Positions 55,338 through 63,948 of a stretch of 64,000 nt of DNA are shown piece by piece. This DNA is from Cohnella sp. OV330 (GTDB lineage Bacteria; Bacillota; Bacilli; Paenibacillales; Paenibacillaceae): assembly GCF_900112065.1 (NCBI RefSeq), contig NZ_FOKE01000001.1, positions 326,828 to 390,827 of the forward strand. Direction: 5' to 3'. The translations under genes were made by a program, and so were the position numbers. Below the pieces are notes generated by a model. That model saw only the letters and a list, made by a program, of their open reading frames with translations, searched no databases and was not told the DNA's origin. Position 1 is the first letter of the stretch, and each line of letters starts with the position of its first letter.

Positions 55338-56321
55338 ATGAATCTACGTCCGCTCGGCAAAACGGGCTTGCAGGTTAGCGAGGTCAGCTTCGGTACATGG
55401 GCGATCGGGGGCTCATGGGGGCAGACGAACGATGCGGAGTCGCTCCGCGCCTTGGACAAGGCGATGGACGAAGGCGTCAACTTCTTCGATACGGCCGACG
55501 TATACGGCGACGGCAAGAGCGAGCGGCTGCTCGCCCGCGCCACCAAAGGCAAGGAAGACAAGATCCACGTGGCCACGAAATTCTGCCGTCAGGGCGATAT
55601 CCACGACCCGCAGACCTATTCGGAGCGGCAGGTGCGCCAGTGGTGCGAGGACAGCCTGAAGCGTCTGGAACGCGATTCGATCGATCTGTATCAGATCCAC
55701 TGCGCGCCGTTCGAGATCCTGAAGCAGGGCGCCGTGTTCGAGGTGCTGGACAAGCTGCAGCAGGAAGGCAAGATCCGCGCTTACGGCGTCAGCGTCGAGA
55801 CCGTGGAGGAAGGCCTGTTCTGTCTGGAAAAGTCGGGCGTGCAGGCGCTGCAGATTATCTTCAACCTCTTCCGGCAGAAGCCAATCGCAGAGCTCCTCCC
55901 CCGCGCGGCAGAGCGCGGCGTCGGCCTGCTCGTTCGGCTGCCGCTCGCCAGCGGTCTCCTGACCGGCAAGTTCACGGCAGATGCTTCCTTCGAAGCCGAA
56001 GACCACCGCAGCTTTAACCAGAACGGCGAAGCCTTTAACGTCGGCGAGACGTTCGCGGGCCTCCCCTTCGCCAAAGGCGTAGAGCTCGCATCCCAGCTCG
56101 GCTGGATCGCCGAAGGCCGCGACAACATGACGCGTGCATCGCTCCGCTGGCTGCTGGATTTCAAAGAGATCACCTGCGTGATCCCGGGGTTCAAGAACGT
56201 TCGTCAGGTCGAGGACAACCTTGGCGTACTGGCTACGAAGCCGTTTAGCGAGGAAGAGCACGAGCGGCTGCGACAGTTTTACCGGGAACAAGTGAGTGAA
56301 CATATTCGGGGTGCTTACTAA
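55338..56321 (+). CDS. Aldo/keto reductase
   Basis: A 327-residue TIM-barrel oxidoreductase. Active-site segments: FFDTADVYGDGKSE (Asp and Tyr), VATKFCR (Lys), IDLYQIHCAP (His). The NADPH-binding end has IPGFKNVRQVEDNLGV. It is expected to reduce aldehydes or ketones. GGAGGATG precedes ATG by about 7 bases. Monocistronic, followed by the repeat region at 56381-56567. Confidence 0.93.
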   Translation: MNLRPLGKTGLQVSEVSFGTWAIGGSWGQTNDAESLRALDKAMDEGVNFFDTADVYGDGKSERLLARATKGKEDKIHVATKFCRQGDIHDPQTYSERQVRQWCEDSLKRLERDSIDLYQIHCAPFEILKQGAVFEVLDKLQQEGKIRAYGVSVETVEEGLFCLEKSGVQALQIIFNLFRQKPIAELLPRAAERGVGLLVRLPLASGLLTGKFTADASFEAEDHRSFNQNGEAFNVGETFAGLPFAKGVELASQLGWIAEGRDNMTRASLRWLLDFKEITCVIPGFKNVRQVEDNLGVLATKPFSEEEHERLRQFYREQVSEHIRGAY

Positions 56322-56567
56322 AGCTAGTCCAGCACAGCGTAAATCAATAGTCGATTAAAAGTGAAGGGGCCTACATGGGGCTATCGCGCAAAAGTACACG
56401 ATCGAGAGCCGCACCCGTTCGTCGTGCCGCCTATCGCGCAAAAGTGCAGCATTTTTACCCGAAACAACCGGTTTCTCGCTTAAGCAGACGAGCTATCGTG
56501 CACTTTTGAGCGATAGATCGCAAAATACCTCCAGACCCGCCTTGGATGATGCACTTTTGCAGGATAG
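56322..56567. repeat. ~50-bp-spaced direct and inverted repeats (locus D)
   Basis: CTATCGCGCAAAAGTRCA occurs at 56381 and 56431 (50 bases apart). Its inverted version TGCACTTTTGAGCGATAG is at 56500-56517 and TGCACTTTTGCAGGATAG at 56550-56567 (again 50 apart). A further partial copy CTATCGTGCA lies at 56493. The bases between cores are unrelated. The direct and inverted halves could fold into a large hairpin. It starts about 60 bases after the aldo/keto reductase stop codon; the remaining gap up to 56628 holds only the stem-loop below. Confidence 0.85.
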
Positions 56568-56595
56568 CACTAGATGGGAATAGGCACTCATGCCA

Positions 56596-56624
56596 CAGCG
56601 GATCCGCCATATGGAGATCCGCTG
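56596..56624. terminator. Stem-loop repeat, first copy (CAGCGGATC type)
   Basis: CAGCGGATC and GATCCGCTG enclose 11 bases. A nearly identical hairpin with similar upstream bases (AATAGGC.CTCA) lies at 58908-58936. It sits between convergent genes. Confidence 0.7.
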
Positions 56625-56628
56625 CATT

Positions 56629-56757
56629 TTACTTATTGATGTGATTCAGTCCCTCTAGCTCTCTTACTCTCTCCTCTAATTGGACGATTCTTTTATTCAT
56701 TTTACCGATTACCGGCACGCCAAATACAAGGATTAAAATAAACAAGACCACGGCCAT
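56629..56757 (-). CDS. 42-residue membrane microprotein
   Basis: A short gene encoding MAVVLFILILVFGVPVIGK, followed by a basic/acidic helix with heptad-like Leu/Val (RIVQLEERVRELEGL). It has one membrane helix (residues 2-18) and a short cytoplasmic coiled coil. GGGAGG precedes ATG by 8 bases, and the codon use is coherent. It resembles small single-pass proteins that attach to a larger membrane partner; no partner is known. It lies alone between the stem-loop at 56596-56624 and the MetX-like hydrolase gene (92 bases away, same strand). Confidence 0.78.
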   Translation of the reverse strand: MAVVLFILILVFGVPVIGKMNKRIVQLEERVRELEGLNHINK

Positions 56758-56849
56758 ACTCGACACCTCCCATTCAGATTCGCTTTAGCCTTAAACGAAA
56801 AACAGAGCCGAGACGATATACGTTTCAGCTCTGCGTTCGTTCCGCTGTG

Positions 56850-57863
56850 TCACTGACGAAGCGCCAACAAGGCTTTGAGGTTATCATTGATAAATTGATT
56901 GTCTGCACCGTTGATGCCGCGACCGGCAAAATGGCCCCAGATCGACGCGATCGGTTTAAAAACGGCATGCGGCATACGCTCAGTCTCGTACTTGTTATCT
57001 TCCGCCGGACAGAAGAGATCCGTGCTCCCCGGCATGACGTAGGCAAGCGCTTGAATGCTTCCGAGCGCCTTGTCGAAATCCCCGTTATAGGCAGGGTTCG
57101 CGCTAATGTCTGCACGTATGCCCGTCCCTAACATCGCCAGGACATTGTGCGGATCCATTTTCATAAAGCTATCTTCCCAGACGCCGGTCATAAAATCCGC
57201 CACCGAGTCAAAGCCCAGCTCGCGATAAAGCCCCTCTCTGTAAAACGCCTGCGATAACCCCCAACCCGCATAAACCCGGCCAACGGCGCGCATGTCGGCC
57301 GCAGTCAACTGGTTCAGCTTGCTTGTATCGAAGCCGGCGGCCGCCAGGAGCGGAGCTTTCACTCCCTCCAGGACCAAGTACGTTTGAGGCCAAGTCTTGG
57401 CCATGCCGGCGATCGGCGCGATTCGCTCCACGATATCCGGATAACTCGCCCCCCACTGGAAAGCTTGAATCCCTCCCAAGGACCATCCCACGACGAGCGC
57501 GATCTTTTGAATGCCGAACTTCTCGGTCACCAGCCGATGCTGAAATTGAACGTTGTCATAGACGGTGACCTGCGGAAAGTTAGCCTTGTCGAATGGCGGA
57601 GGCGTGTTAGTAGGAGAGGAAGATAGCCCGTTGCCCAGCAGATTCGGAACGATAATGAAGTATTTCTGCGGATCCAGCGCCATGCCCTCTCCGATCAACC
57701 ACTCATTCTGAACATGCTGGTCGCCAAATGCAGTCGGATAAACGATGACATTATCTTTCTGTTCGTTCAACCGGCCGTATGTCTTATAAGCGAGAAAAGC
57801 GTCTGGCAACGTAACCCCCGATTGTAAAGTGACGTCACCCAAATCAAAAATGTCATAATCCAT
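56850..57863 (-). CDS. Alpha/beta hydrolase, homoserine O-acetyltransferase-like
   Basis: A 337-residue MetX-like hydrolase. Nucleophile Ser in VVGWSLGGIQAFQWG, catalytic Asp in VMPGSTDLFCP, and His in SIWGHFAGRG. True MetX enzymes have a longer lid, and the oxyanion segment here is YPTAFGD, so it may be a hydrolase or acyltransferase of other specificity. ATG 57863 has GGGAG 10 bases upstream. Divergent from a LysR regulator, with a likely operator between. Confidence 0.88.
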   Translation of the reverse strand: MDYDIFDLGDVTLQSGVTLPDAFLAYKTYGRLNEQKDNVIVYPTAFGDQHVQNEWLIGEGMALDPQKYFIIVPNLLGNGLSSSPTNTPPPFDKANFPQVTVYDNVQFQHRLVTEKFGIQKIALVVGWSLGGIQAFQWGASYPDIVERIAPIAGMAKTWPQTYLVLEGVKAPLLAAAGFDTSKLNQLTAADMRAVGRVYAGWGLSQAFYREGLYRELGFDSVADFMTGVWEDSFMKMDPHNVLAMLGTGIRADISANPAYNGDFDKALGSIQALAYVMPGSTDLFCPAEDNKYETERMPHAVFKPIASIWGHFAGRGINGADNQFINDNLKALLALRQ

Positions 57864-57914
57864 CGTAAGATCGCTCCCTTCTTGTCGTTAGTATAGATCC
57901 GTGATACGATCAAG

Positions 57915-57950
57915 AAAAGTGAATACAATTCAAAGTTATATTCAGTATTA
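57915..57950. promoter_or_regulatory. LysR-type operator in the divergent region
   Basis: GAATACAATTCAAAGTTATATTC-like sequence (57921-57943) has inverted GAATA/TATTC ends and contains a T-N11-A LysR core. It lies between the hydrolase and LysR genes. Confidence 0.55.
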
Positions 57951-57979
57951 TTGAAAGTAAAAAAGGGGGGGATCGTACG

Positions 57980-58870
57980 ATGGAGTTGCGTCAGCTTAAC
58001 ACGTTCCGAACGGTCGCATCCACTTTAAATTTCAGTCGGGCCGCGGAAGCGCTGAACTACGTCCCCTCCAACGTCACGATGCAAATGAAGGCCTTGGAGG
58101 ACGAGCTCGGCATTCGTCTCTTTGATCGCTTGGGCAAGCAGCTCGTGCTCACGACGGAGGGCAAACGCTTTTTAACGCATGTCCATGACGTTCTCGACAA
58201 ATTGGACGAAGCGCGCAGCGCCGTTCATGACAATGAAAATCTAACCGGCACCCTGACGGTCAGCGCCAATGAGGTGGTTTGCGCCTACCGGCTGCCGGCC
58301 GTCTTCAGGCGGTTTCGTTCACAGTATCCGGGCGTGCGCCTGATCTTCCGCTCCGTGCCGAATCTAGCGCTCAAGCAGGCGCTCTTCGAGGGAACCGCGG
58401 ATGTCGTCTTTATCTTGGACGAACCCGTTCGCTCAAGCGGACTCGCCGTCGAACCGTTGGTGGAAGAGACCTTCCGTCTCTTCGCTGCGCCGGACCATCC
58501 GCTCGCGACACGAACCGCGCTGCAGCTGGACGATTTTCACGGAGAAGTGTTCCTGACGAATGAAAAGGGCTGTCCCTATCGAACCATGTTCGACCGGTCC
58601 TTCGAGAAAGAGGGCATCGACAGCATCACCTACTTGGAGTTTCAAAGCGCTGAAGCGATTAAACAATGCGCGATCTCGGGCATCGGCATCGCCTTTCTAC
58701 CGGAGATCGTGACCGAAGCCGAAGTCGAACGAGGCGATCTTGTCGCTCTCCCCTGGCAAATTCCGGACTTGCACGTGTATACGCAGATGCTGTGGCATAA
58801 AGACAAGTGGCTGTCGCCGATCATGATGGGTTTTATAGAGGCAGCAAGGGAGGTTGCGCGGAGGGTGTAG
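57980..58870 (+). CDS. LysR-family transcriptional regulator
   Basis: A 296-residue regulator: helix-turn-helix NFSRAAEALNYVPSNVTMQMK near residues 17-37, then a periplasmic-binding-like sensor domain (about 90-290). It likely controls the divergent MetX-like hydrolase gene and itself. GGGGGG lies 8-10 bases before ATG. Ligand unknown. Confidence 0.92.
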   Translation: MELRQLNTFRTVASTLNFSRAAEALNYVPSNVTMQMKALEDELGIRLFDRLGKQLVLTTEGKRFLTHVHDVLDKLDEARSAVHDNENLTGTLTVSANEVVCAYRLPAVFRRFRSQYPGVRLIFRSVPNLALKQALFEGTADVVFILDEPVRSSGLAVEPLVEETFRLFAAPDHPLATRTALQLDDFHGEVFLTNEKGCPYRTMFDRSFEKEGIDSITYLEFQSAEAIKQCAISGIGIAFLPEIVTEAEVERGDLVALPWQIPDLHVYTQMLWHKDKWLSPIMMGFIEAAREVARRV

Positions 58871-58907
58871 TGCTTGTTAAGCTAAATCGAAATAGGCGCT
58901 CAAGCAG

Positions 58908-58936
58908 CAGCGGATCCGCCATAAGGGGATCCGCTG
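58908..58936. terminator. Stem-loop repeat, second copy (CAGCGGATC type)
   Basis: CAGCGGATC...GATCCGCTG around CGCCATAAGGG, similar to 56596-56624. Located between the plus-strand LysR and the minus-strand 58940-59326 genes, where it can act on both. Confidence 0.7.
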
Positions 58937-58939
58937 CAT

Positions 58940-59326
58940 TCATTTCCGAGCATCCGAAAGATCGACCACATTATCATTTACGTCGTAGACAATGTAGTGT
59001 CGATTCCAAATTTGTCTGGTCGTAACGAGCGCTTCTTGATTGGCTTTCTTAAAATAATAACCGGATCCCTCTTGGAATTCGAAGGTCCAACCTTCACTTT
59101 TCATTCGTTCTTTGAGGAGTTCTTGACCATTTCCGTTTTTAACTTTAGTCAGATACTCCCCTTCAGCTTCCATACGGACAATAGATTGATCTGATGTATT
59201 TAGCAGCCATATGAGCTTTACGTTTTTGTATCCGACATAGTTAATAATGAGGCCAGCAAATAGTAGGAGAAGAATGACAAGGCCTAGCATACTGAATAGA
59301 GGCCATTTCCAACGTTTCCTCCGCAT
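58940..59326 (-). CDS. Membrane-anchored hypothetical protein
   Basis: A 128-residue protein with one N-terminal helix (about 9-31; FSMLGLVILLLLFAGLIINYV) and an extracellular domain (GYKNVKLIWLL; EFQEGSGYYFKKANQEALVTTRQ). No family recognised. ATG 59326 follows a long purine-rich AAAGGGG... site by 4 bases. It is 57 bases downstream of the penicillin-binding protein gene on the same strand and may be co-transcribed. Confidence 0.7.
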   Translation of the reverse strand: MRRKRWKWPLFSMLGLVILLLLFAGLIINYVGYKNVKLIWLLNTSDQSIVRMEAEGEYLTKVKNGNGQELLKERMKSEGWTFEFQEGSGYYFKKANQEALVTTRQIWNRHYIVYDVNDNVVDLSDARK

Positions 59327-59383
59327 TACGCCCCCCCCTTTATTTGAGCCCTTGATCATGATCCATATTGGAATCAAGCTAGG

Positions 59384-61417
59384 CTACTGTGCCTGATCCA
59401 TCGTCCCGACCGGCGGCCTTGGACCCGCATCCGTCAGGCCGACCTCGGCATCGTACGCATCGAAAATCTTGCGCGCGATCGGCGCCGCGCCCCAGCCGCC
59501 GTAGCCTCCATCCGGCACGATGACCGCGACAGCGAGCTTCGGCTTGTCCTGCGGGGCGAAAGAAATGAAGACGGCGTTCTCGACGAACTTGCGCTTGCCG
59601 ACGCCCTGCTGCTGGGACGTACCGGTCTTGCGATAGAAGTCATACCGCACGCCGTCGAAGCCTTCAACCTTGACCTGTGCCATGCCGTCTTCGATCGTCT
59701 TCCAATACGAATTCGGCAGCTTGATCTCGTTCAGCACCTCGGGCTTCATCTTCGTCACGACGTTGCCGTCCGCATCGGTCGTATGATCGACGAGCAGCGG
59801 CTTCATCCGTTTGCCGTGGCTCGCGAGCGTCGCCGCGTACTGCGCCAGTTGCAGCGCCGTGTATTTGCCCTGTTGGCCGAACGAAGCGTAGATCATCGCG
59901 GACTGAGGGCTGTCCCGCGTCGCACTCTTGAAGTAATCCACAATACCGGGCATTTCCAATGGCAGCCCGCTGCCGGTTTTCACGCCTAGCCCGAACGCCT
60001 TCATATGCTTGTCCCAGATGTCGACGCTTTTTTTCCCATAGCGCAGATACAGCTCGTTGCCTATCATTTTAGCCATATAAGCGTTCGACGACTTGGCGAT
60101 CGCCCTCGTCGGCGTAAGCAAGCCGTTGGAGGCGCGTCCCGCATTCTGAACCTCAGCCTGATCATCGCGGCCGAACTTGAAGTACCCCGGGTCCGTCCAT
60201 GTAGTTGAAGTCGTGATCACCTTTTCCATCAAACCAGTCAGGATCGTCAGCGGCTTCTGCGTCGAGCCCAACGGCACAAGCGACGTCGGATGCTGCGAAC
60301 GTTCCTTAGGATCGGCGTACGGCGGGAACACCTCACGGATCGCTCCGTTGCCCATCAACTGCGTGATCGCATCCAGCTCTTTCTGGCTGATCCCGCCCTG
60401 CCAGATGTTAGAATCGTAATCCGGCATGCTCGCCATCGCCACCACCCTGCCCGTCTCCACCTCCATCGCGACCGCATATCCCGTCGTCGGCTGCGCATCT
60501 CTGAGCGTCTTGGCCGTCGAAGCGCGGGTCGTCGCGATCTGATCGAGAATGGCTTGCTGCGCGGTGAGCTGTACTTTGCGATTAATCGTCAGATACAGGT
60601 TCTGCCCTTTGACCGGCTTCGTCAGCTTCATGTCGCCGACGATCCGGCTCATGCTGTCGATTTGATAAGATTTATAACCGTTACGCCCACGCAGCTCCTT
60701 CTGGTACATCAACTCGATGCCGTCGTAACCGACCTCCTCGGAATCCAGATACTTAAGCGTGGGATCCGATTGATCCGCGTTAATTTCTTTGTAAAAATCC
60801 AGATTCACCTTGGCTCCCTTCATCTTGTTCATGTAGCCGACCAATTGAACGGCGACTCGGTCGGGGCTGTATTGGCGAATGCTCTCCTCCACGATCTCCA
60901 CATCGGGATACTCGTCACGGTGCTCGCTAAGATAGGCGATCTCTTCTTTTGACAGTCCCGATTTGATCCGCCGTTGCTGGAATGGCAGATGCGTTATGCC
61001 ATCAATGTCCATAGCCTCGATAACGTCCTCAGTCGTCAACGGCTTGGAGCTCGTTTCGCCTTTTTCGTTAAACAGCTTCACGAGTTTTGCAGCCAGCGCT
61101 TCCGCCGCTTTTTGCTTAAAACCTGTTTTGAAAGTAAAATATAGGGACTGCGTTGAGGTCGAGTATGCAATCTGGTGTCCCGCGGAATCGTAAATATCGC
61201 CGCGGATGGGCGGGATGGATACGCCCTTCGTGATCATGCGCGTCTGGCGCTCCTCGAGACTCGGACCCTCGACGAGCTGCCCATAAGCAAGACGCACGAT
61301 TAGCCAGGAGAACAGGAAAAAGGTAACCATGAAAAAGACATTTAACCTGATACTGAATTGGCGACGGTTTCGAAGTACTTTTTTCTGATGTTCTTCGGTT
61401 TTATTGTCAATTTCCAA
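59384..61417 (-). CDS. Class B penicillin-binding protein (PBP2/MrdA type)
   Basis: A 677-residue transpeptidase: N-terminal membrane helix (about 20-45), dimerisation domain, and transpeptidase domain. Catalytic motifs are S385-T-Q-K388 (LGSTQKPLT), SSN (KSSNAYM), and KTG (YRKTGTSQQQ). It should cross-link peptidoglycan during elongation. The start is TTG at 61417 with GAGGGGA about 5 bases upstream. The 200-base region upstream shows no gene. Confidence 0.93.
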   Translation of the reverse strand: MEIDNKTEEHQKKVLRNRRQFSIRLNVFFMVTFFLFSWLIVRLAYGQLVEGPSLEERQTRMITKGVSIPPIRGDIYDSAGHQIAYSTSTQSLYFTFKTGFKQKAAEALAAKLVKLFNEKGETSSKPLTTEDVIEAMDIDGITHLPFQQRRIKSGLSKEEIAYLSEHRDEYPDVEIVEESIRQYSPDRVAVQLVGYMNKMKGAKVNLDFYKEINADQSDPTLKYLDSEEVGYDGIELMYQKELRGRNGYKSYQIDSMSRIVGDMKLTKPVKGQNLYLTINRKVQLTAQQAILDQIATTRASTAKTLRDAQPTTGYAVAMEVETGRVVAMASMPDYDSNIWQGGISQKELDAITQLMGNGAIREVFPPYADPKERSQHPTSLVPLGSTQKPLTILTGLMEKVITTSTTWTDPGYFKFGRDDQAEVQNAGRASNGLLTPTRAIAKSSNAYMAKMIGNELYLRYGKKSVDIWDKHMKAFGLGVKTGSGLPLEMPGIVDYFKSATRDSPQSAMIYASFGQQGKYTALQLAQYAATLASHGKRMKPLLVDHTTDADGNVVTKMKPEVLNEIKLPNSYWKTIEDGMAQVKVEGFDGVRYDFYRKTGTSQQQGVGKRKFVENAVFISFAPQDKPKLAVAVIVPDGGYGGWGAAPIARKIFDAYDAEVGLTDAGPRPPVGTMDQAQ

Positions 61418-61617
61418 ATCGTCCCCTCATTCCGGCACTTGATATCCACCCTTTAATTGTCATATATTGAGACGAATTCCTTTTTAGAGAGGTTCAATCT
61501 TTAATCAAGTTTCTTTTCTTCCGATTCAACTAGACCGATGAATTTCTTAATCAGCTGTCGTCTATATAAACGAAGGCACTAATGACAACAACAATATAAC
61601 GAAGAGGTGTTTTGAAA

Positions 61618-62040
61618 ATGGCATTAACGTCCACATTCACGAGCTTGAACCTGCATGTTAAAAACGTAGCACAATCGAAGGCTTTCTTCACCGGACTCGG
61701 ATTCGAGATCAACCCGCAATTCCCCGAGAATGAGAATGCGGTAGCCATCTTCATCGGCGACAACCTGCAGGTCATGTTGATCAACCAGGCATTCTTTACC
61801 ACGCTCACGGAGCGGGAAATCGTAGATACGAGCAAGTATGCGCAACTGACGATCGCACTCGCCTTCGAGAGCCGGGAAAAGGTTGATGAAATCGTGAATA
61901 CCGCGGTCTCCTTGGGCGGGAAATTGCACGCCGAACCTGAGGATCATGGGTTTATGTATCATTGGGGTTTCGTGGATTTGGACGGCCATCTGTGGGCCAT
62001 CAACTACATGAACGCGGATACGGCCCAAGGTCAAGGATAA
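61618..62040 (+). CDS. VOC-superfamily (glyoxalase-like) protein
   Basis: A 140-residue protein with two beta-alpha-beta-beta-beta repeats: SLNLHVKNVAQSKAFFTGLGFEI in the first half, and EDHGFMYHWGFVDLDGHLWAINYM in the second. The closing DLDGHLWAI is typical of the bleomycin-resistance/fosfomycin branch. Substrate unknown. ATG 61618 has GAAGAGGTG 8 bases upstream. It converges on the SRPBCC gene. Confidence 0.88.
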   Translation: MALTSTFTSLNLHVKNVAQSKAFFTGLGFEINPQFPENENAVAIFIGDNLQVMLINQAFFTTLTEREIVDTSKYAQLTIALAFESREKVDEIVNTAVSLGGKLHAEPEDHGFMYHWGFVDLDGHLWAINYMNADTAQGQG

Positions 62041-62075
62041 CGGAGAGCACGGCTCGTATTTGGAAGCAAAATGAA

Positions 62076-62102
62076 AGACGCCGGGCACCTTCCCCGGCGT
62101 CT
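62076..62102. terminator. Bidirectional terminator
   Basis: AGACGCCGGG and CCCGGCGTCT pair around 7 bases, with short T-rich flanks. It separates the plus-strand VOC gene and the minus-strand SRPBCC gene. Confidence 0.8.
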
Positions 62103-62114
62103 TCTTCGCGATGC

Positions 62115-62540
62115 TTAGTTTTGTTCGGTATAGGCTTTGAAATTATCCATAATCGCTTGCCAGCCTGCTTGCTGGAACTCGACGGGGTGGCTGCTGTCCG
62201 CGTCGAACGTTTCAATGACCTTCGTCTCGTTCCCTTGATCGACGAATGCGATATCCACTCTTCTCTCGTCTCCGAGGGCATAGCCGATCGCCTCATGGTG
62301 ATTCACGACGTCATACTCGCCGGCAAAATCAAAGCCCATGCTGCCATCCTTCGCTTCCATCCGTGTCGAAAACTTGCCGCCGACCCGCAGATCGTTTTCG
62401 GCCCTTGGCGCATGCCAGTCCTCGGACGCTTGATTCCACTTCGTGATATGAACCGGCTCGGTCCAATAGCGCCATACCTTCTCGATAGGAGCTTGAATGA
62501 CGGCTTGCACGGTTACTTTCGTCGGTTGATTCGTTTCCAT
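62115..62540 (-). CDS. SRPBCC/AHSA1-like protein
   Basis: A 141-residue START-fold protein: VTVQAVIQAPIEKVWRYWTEPVHITKWN, then GGKFSTRMEAKDGSMGFDF, and C-terminal GWQAIMDNFKAYTEQN. Its family binds small hydrophobic ligands. ATG 62540 has GAGAGGTG 9 bases upstream; 75 bases after the ECF sigma gene on the same strand, so probably part of the same unit. Paralogue of the 29416-29838 protein in fold only. Confidence 0.9.
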   Translation of the reverse strand: METNQPTKVTVQAVIQAPIEKVWRYWTEPVHITKWNQASEDWHAPRAENDLRVGGKFSTRMEAKDGSMGFDFAGEYDVVNHHEAIGYALGDERRVDIAFVDQGNETKVIETFDADSSHPVEFQQAGWQAIMDNFKAYTEQN

Positions 62541-62615
62541 TTAAATGGACACCTCTCTCATGATATTCGTCGTTTGGTTGTTCTCAATGATATAGACGTA
62601 GGCCGATGACCAAAT

Positions 62616-63572
62616 TCATCGGTCGATTCGCTCAGGCAGCCCAAATCTCGAAAATAATTTCGTATTGATAAAGTTTTGAACGTGCAGAATTTGATTTTCT
62701 TTGGTTTCGATGACGTGGATGCCCCAAGGCACCAGGCCTGAGTCCTCTTTGCCCGGCATATACTGGGCCAGCGCCGGATAACCGCCATTCACCGTAACGG
62801 GCACAAATCGCGAACCCTCGCAATGCCAGCGCGTAAGCGAATAGAAGGCAGACAAATCGTCCTTGCCGCGGATCCACATCTCAAAGGGCGGCATCGACAT
62901 GCAGCCTTCCTCGTGGAACAACGCGACGAGCGCAGTAATATCGAATTGCTCGAAGGCTTCCACATACCGGGACAGCAGCTGCGGCTCCGGCTGAACGTCC
63001 ATGCTGCTGAGCTGATCGGAACGAAGCTGCGCCCGGTCCATCGTCTCTCGGGCTCGCTGCAAGGCGCTGTTCACCGCTGCGGGCGACATCGCCAACGTCT
63101 CCGCGATTTGCTTGGACGACCATTCGAATACATCCTTCAAAATGAGTACCGCGCGTTGACGCGGAGGCAAGGTCTGCAGGAGAGCGATGAAGCACAGTTG
63201 AAGCGTGTCTCTGCGGACGAGCCGATCCTCCGGATTGCCTCCAAAATCGGGAGACGGCCAGATCCAGGCGGCGGCCGGCTGCGTGTCGCGCGGCTCGACG
63301 ATAGCGGCGGCCGGGTCGAACAGATCGACGGGAAGCGCGCGGCGCTTGGATTGTCTCAGCTTGTCCAAGCACAGGTTGGACGCAATGCGGTAGACCCAAG
63401 TTTTGAACGAGGCGTCCTGTCTGAACGTACTCCAGCTCTGCCAGACCCGAATACTCGTCTCCTGAACGGCATCGTCCGCATCGTCCATGGAGCCCAGCAT
63501 CCGGTAACAGAACGAGGTTAAGCCCGGCTTCAAGCTTGCAAATAAAGGTTCGTCAAATGCGGTCTCGTTCAT
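62616..63572 (-). CDS. ECF sigma factor with SnoaL-like C-terminal domain
   Basis: A 318-residue SigJ/ECF56-like protein. Region 2 (MLGSMDDADDAVQETSIRVWQ; FKTWVYRIASNLCLDKLRQSKR) lies in the first 90 residues, region 4 (LPPRQRAVLILKDVFEWSSKQIAETL) near 145-185, and an NTF2/SnoaL-like domain fills 205-315 (YVEAFEQFDITALVALFHEEG). Such sigma factors are thought to be gated by the C-terminal domain, not by a classic anti-sigma. ATG 63572 follows GGGAGG by 5 bases. A promoter-like TTGAGC-18-TATACT lies upstream at 63612-63641. Confidence 0.9.
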   Translation of the reverse strand: MNETAFDEPLFASLKPGLTSFCYRMLGSMDDADDAVQETSIRVWQSWSTFRQDASFKTWVYRIASNLCLDKLRQSKRRALPVDLFDPAAAIVEPRDTQPAAAWIWPSPDFGGNPEDRLVRRDTLQLCFIALLQTLPPRQRAVLILKDVFEWSSKQIAETLAMSPAAVNSALQRARETMDRAQLRSDQLSSMDVQPEPQLLSRYVEAFEQFDITALVALFHEEGCMSMPPFEMWIRGKDDLSAFYSLTRWHCEGSRFVPVTVNGGYPALAQYMPGKEDSGLVPWGIHVIETKENQILHVQNFINTKLFSRFGLPERIDR

Positions 63573-63611
63573 CGCGGCCTCCCTTAACGATCTCCCCGAA
63601 GGGCTACCTTC

Positions 63612-63641
63612 AGTATAATTCAAGGGGGCGGAGAGGCTCAA
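63612..63641 (-). promoter_or_regulatory. Promoter of the ECF sigma gene
   Basis: On the minus strand TTGAGC (63636-63641) and TATACT (63612-63617) are 18 bases apart, about 40-70 bases before the start codon. Confidence 0.6.
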
Positions 63642-63735
63642 TTGAATTCGTAGGCGGGAGCTTGAGGCCTTTCCGTGCATCATTATTGACATAATCTTGT
63701 TCGAAGAGCCAAAAGCGGCCCTCTTTCATTTCAAT

Positions 63736-63948
63736 CTACAGAATCCTCAAAAAGTTCTCCTTCACCCTCAACTCCACACAAGACCTTAAGTACCTCCCGC
63801 CAATCACTTCAATTGACAATTCGTCGTAGCTAATAATATGCGTTGATGCTTCCAAGTCGCCTTGAATCCAGATTTCAACCATTTTTTCGTTTTGAATGCA
63901 TGATTCGAGTTTCTCGTTCGTTGTGAGGGGTATATACCGTTTTAACAT
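63736..63948 (-). CDS. Small hypothetical protein
   Basis: A 70-residue soluble protein (MLKRYIPLTTNEKLESCIQ...RVKENFLRIL), predicted mixed alpha/beta. No family recognised. ATG 63948 has AAAGGAGG 8 bases upstream. The open frame further upstream to 63984 lacks a site. The gene lies near the window edge, so its neighbours on one side are unseen. Confidence 0.65.
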   Translation of the reverse strand: MLKRYIPLTTNEKLESCIQNEKMVEIWIQGDLEASTHIISYDELSIEVIGGRYLRSCVELRVKENFLRIL

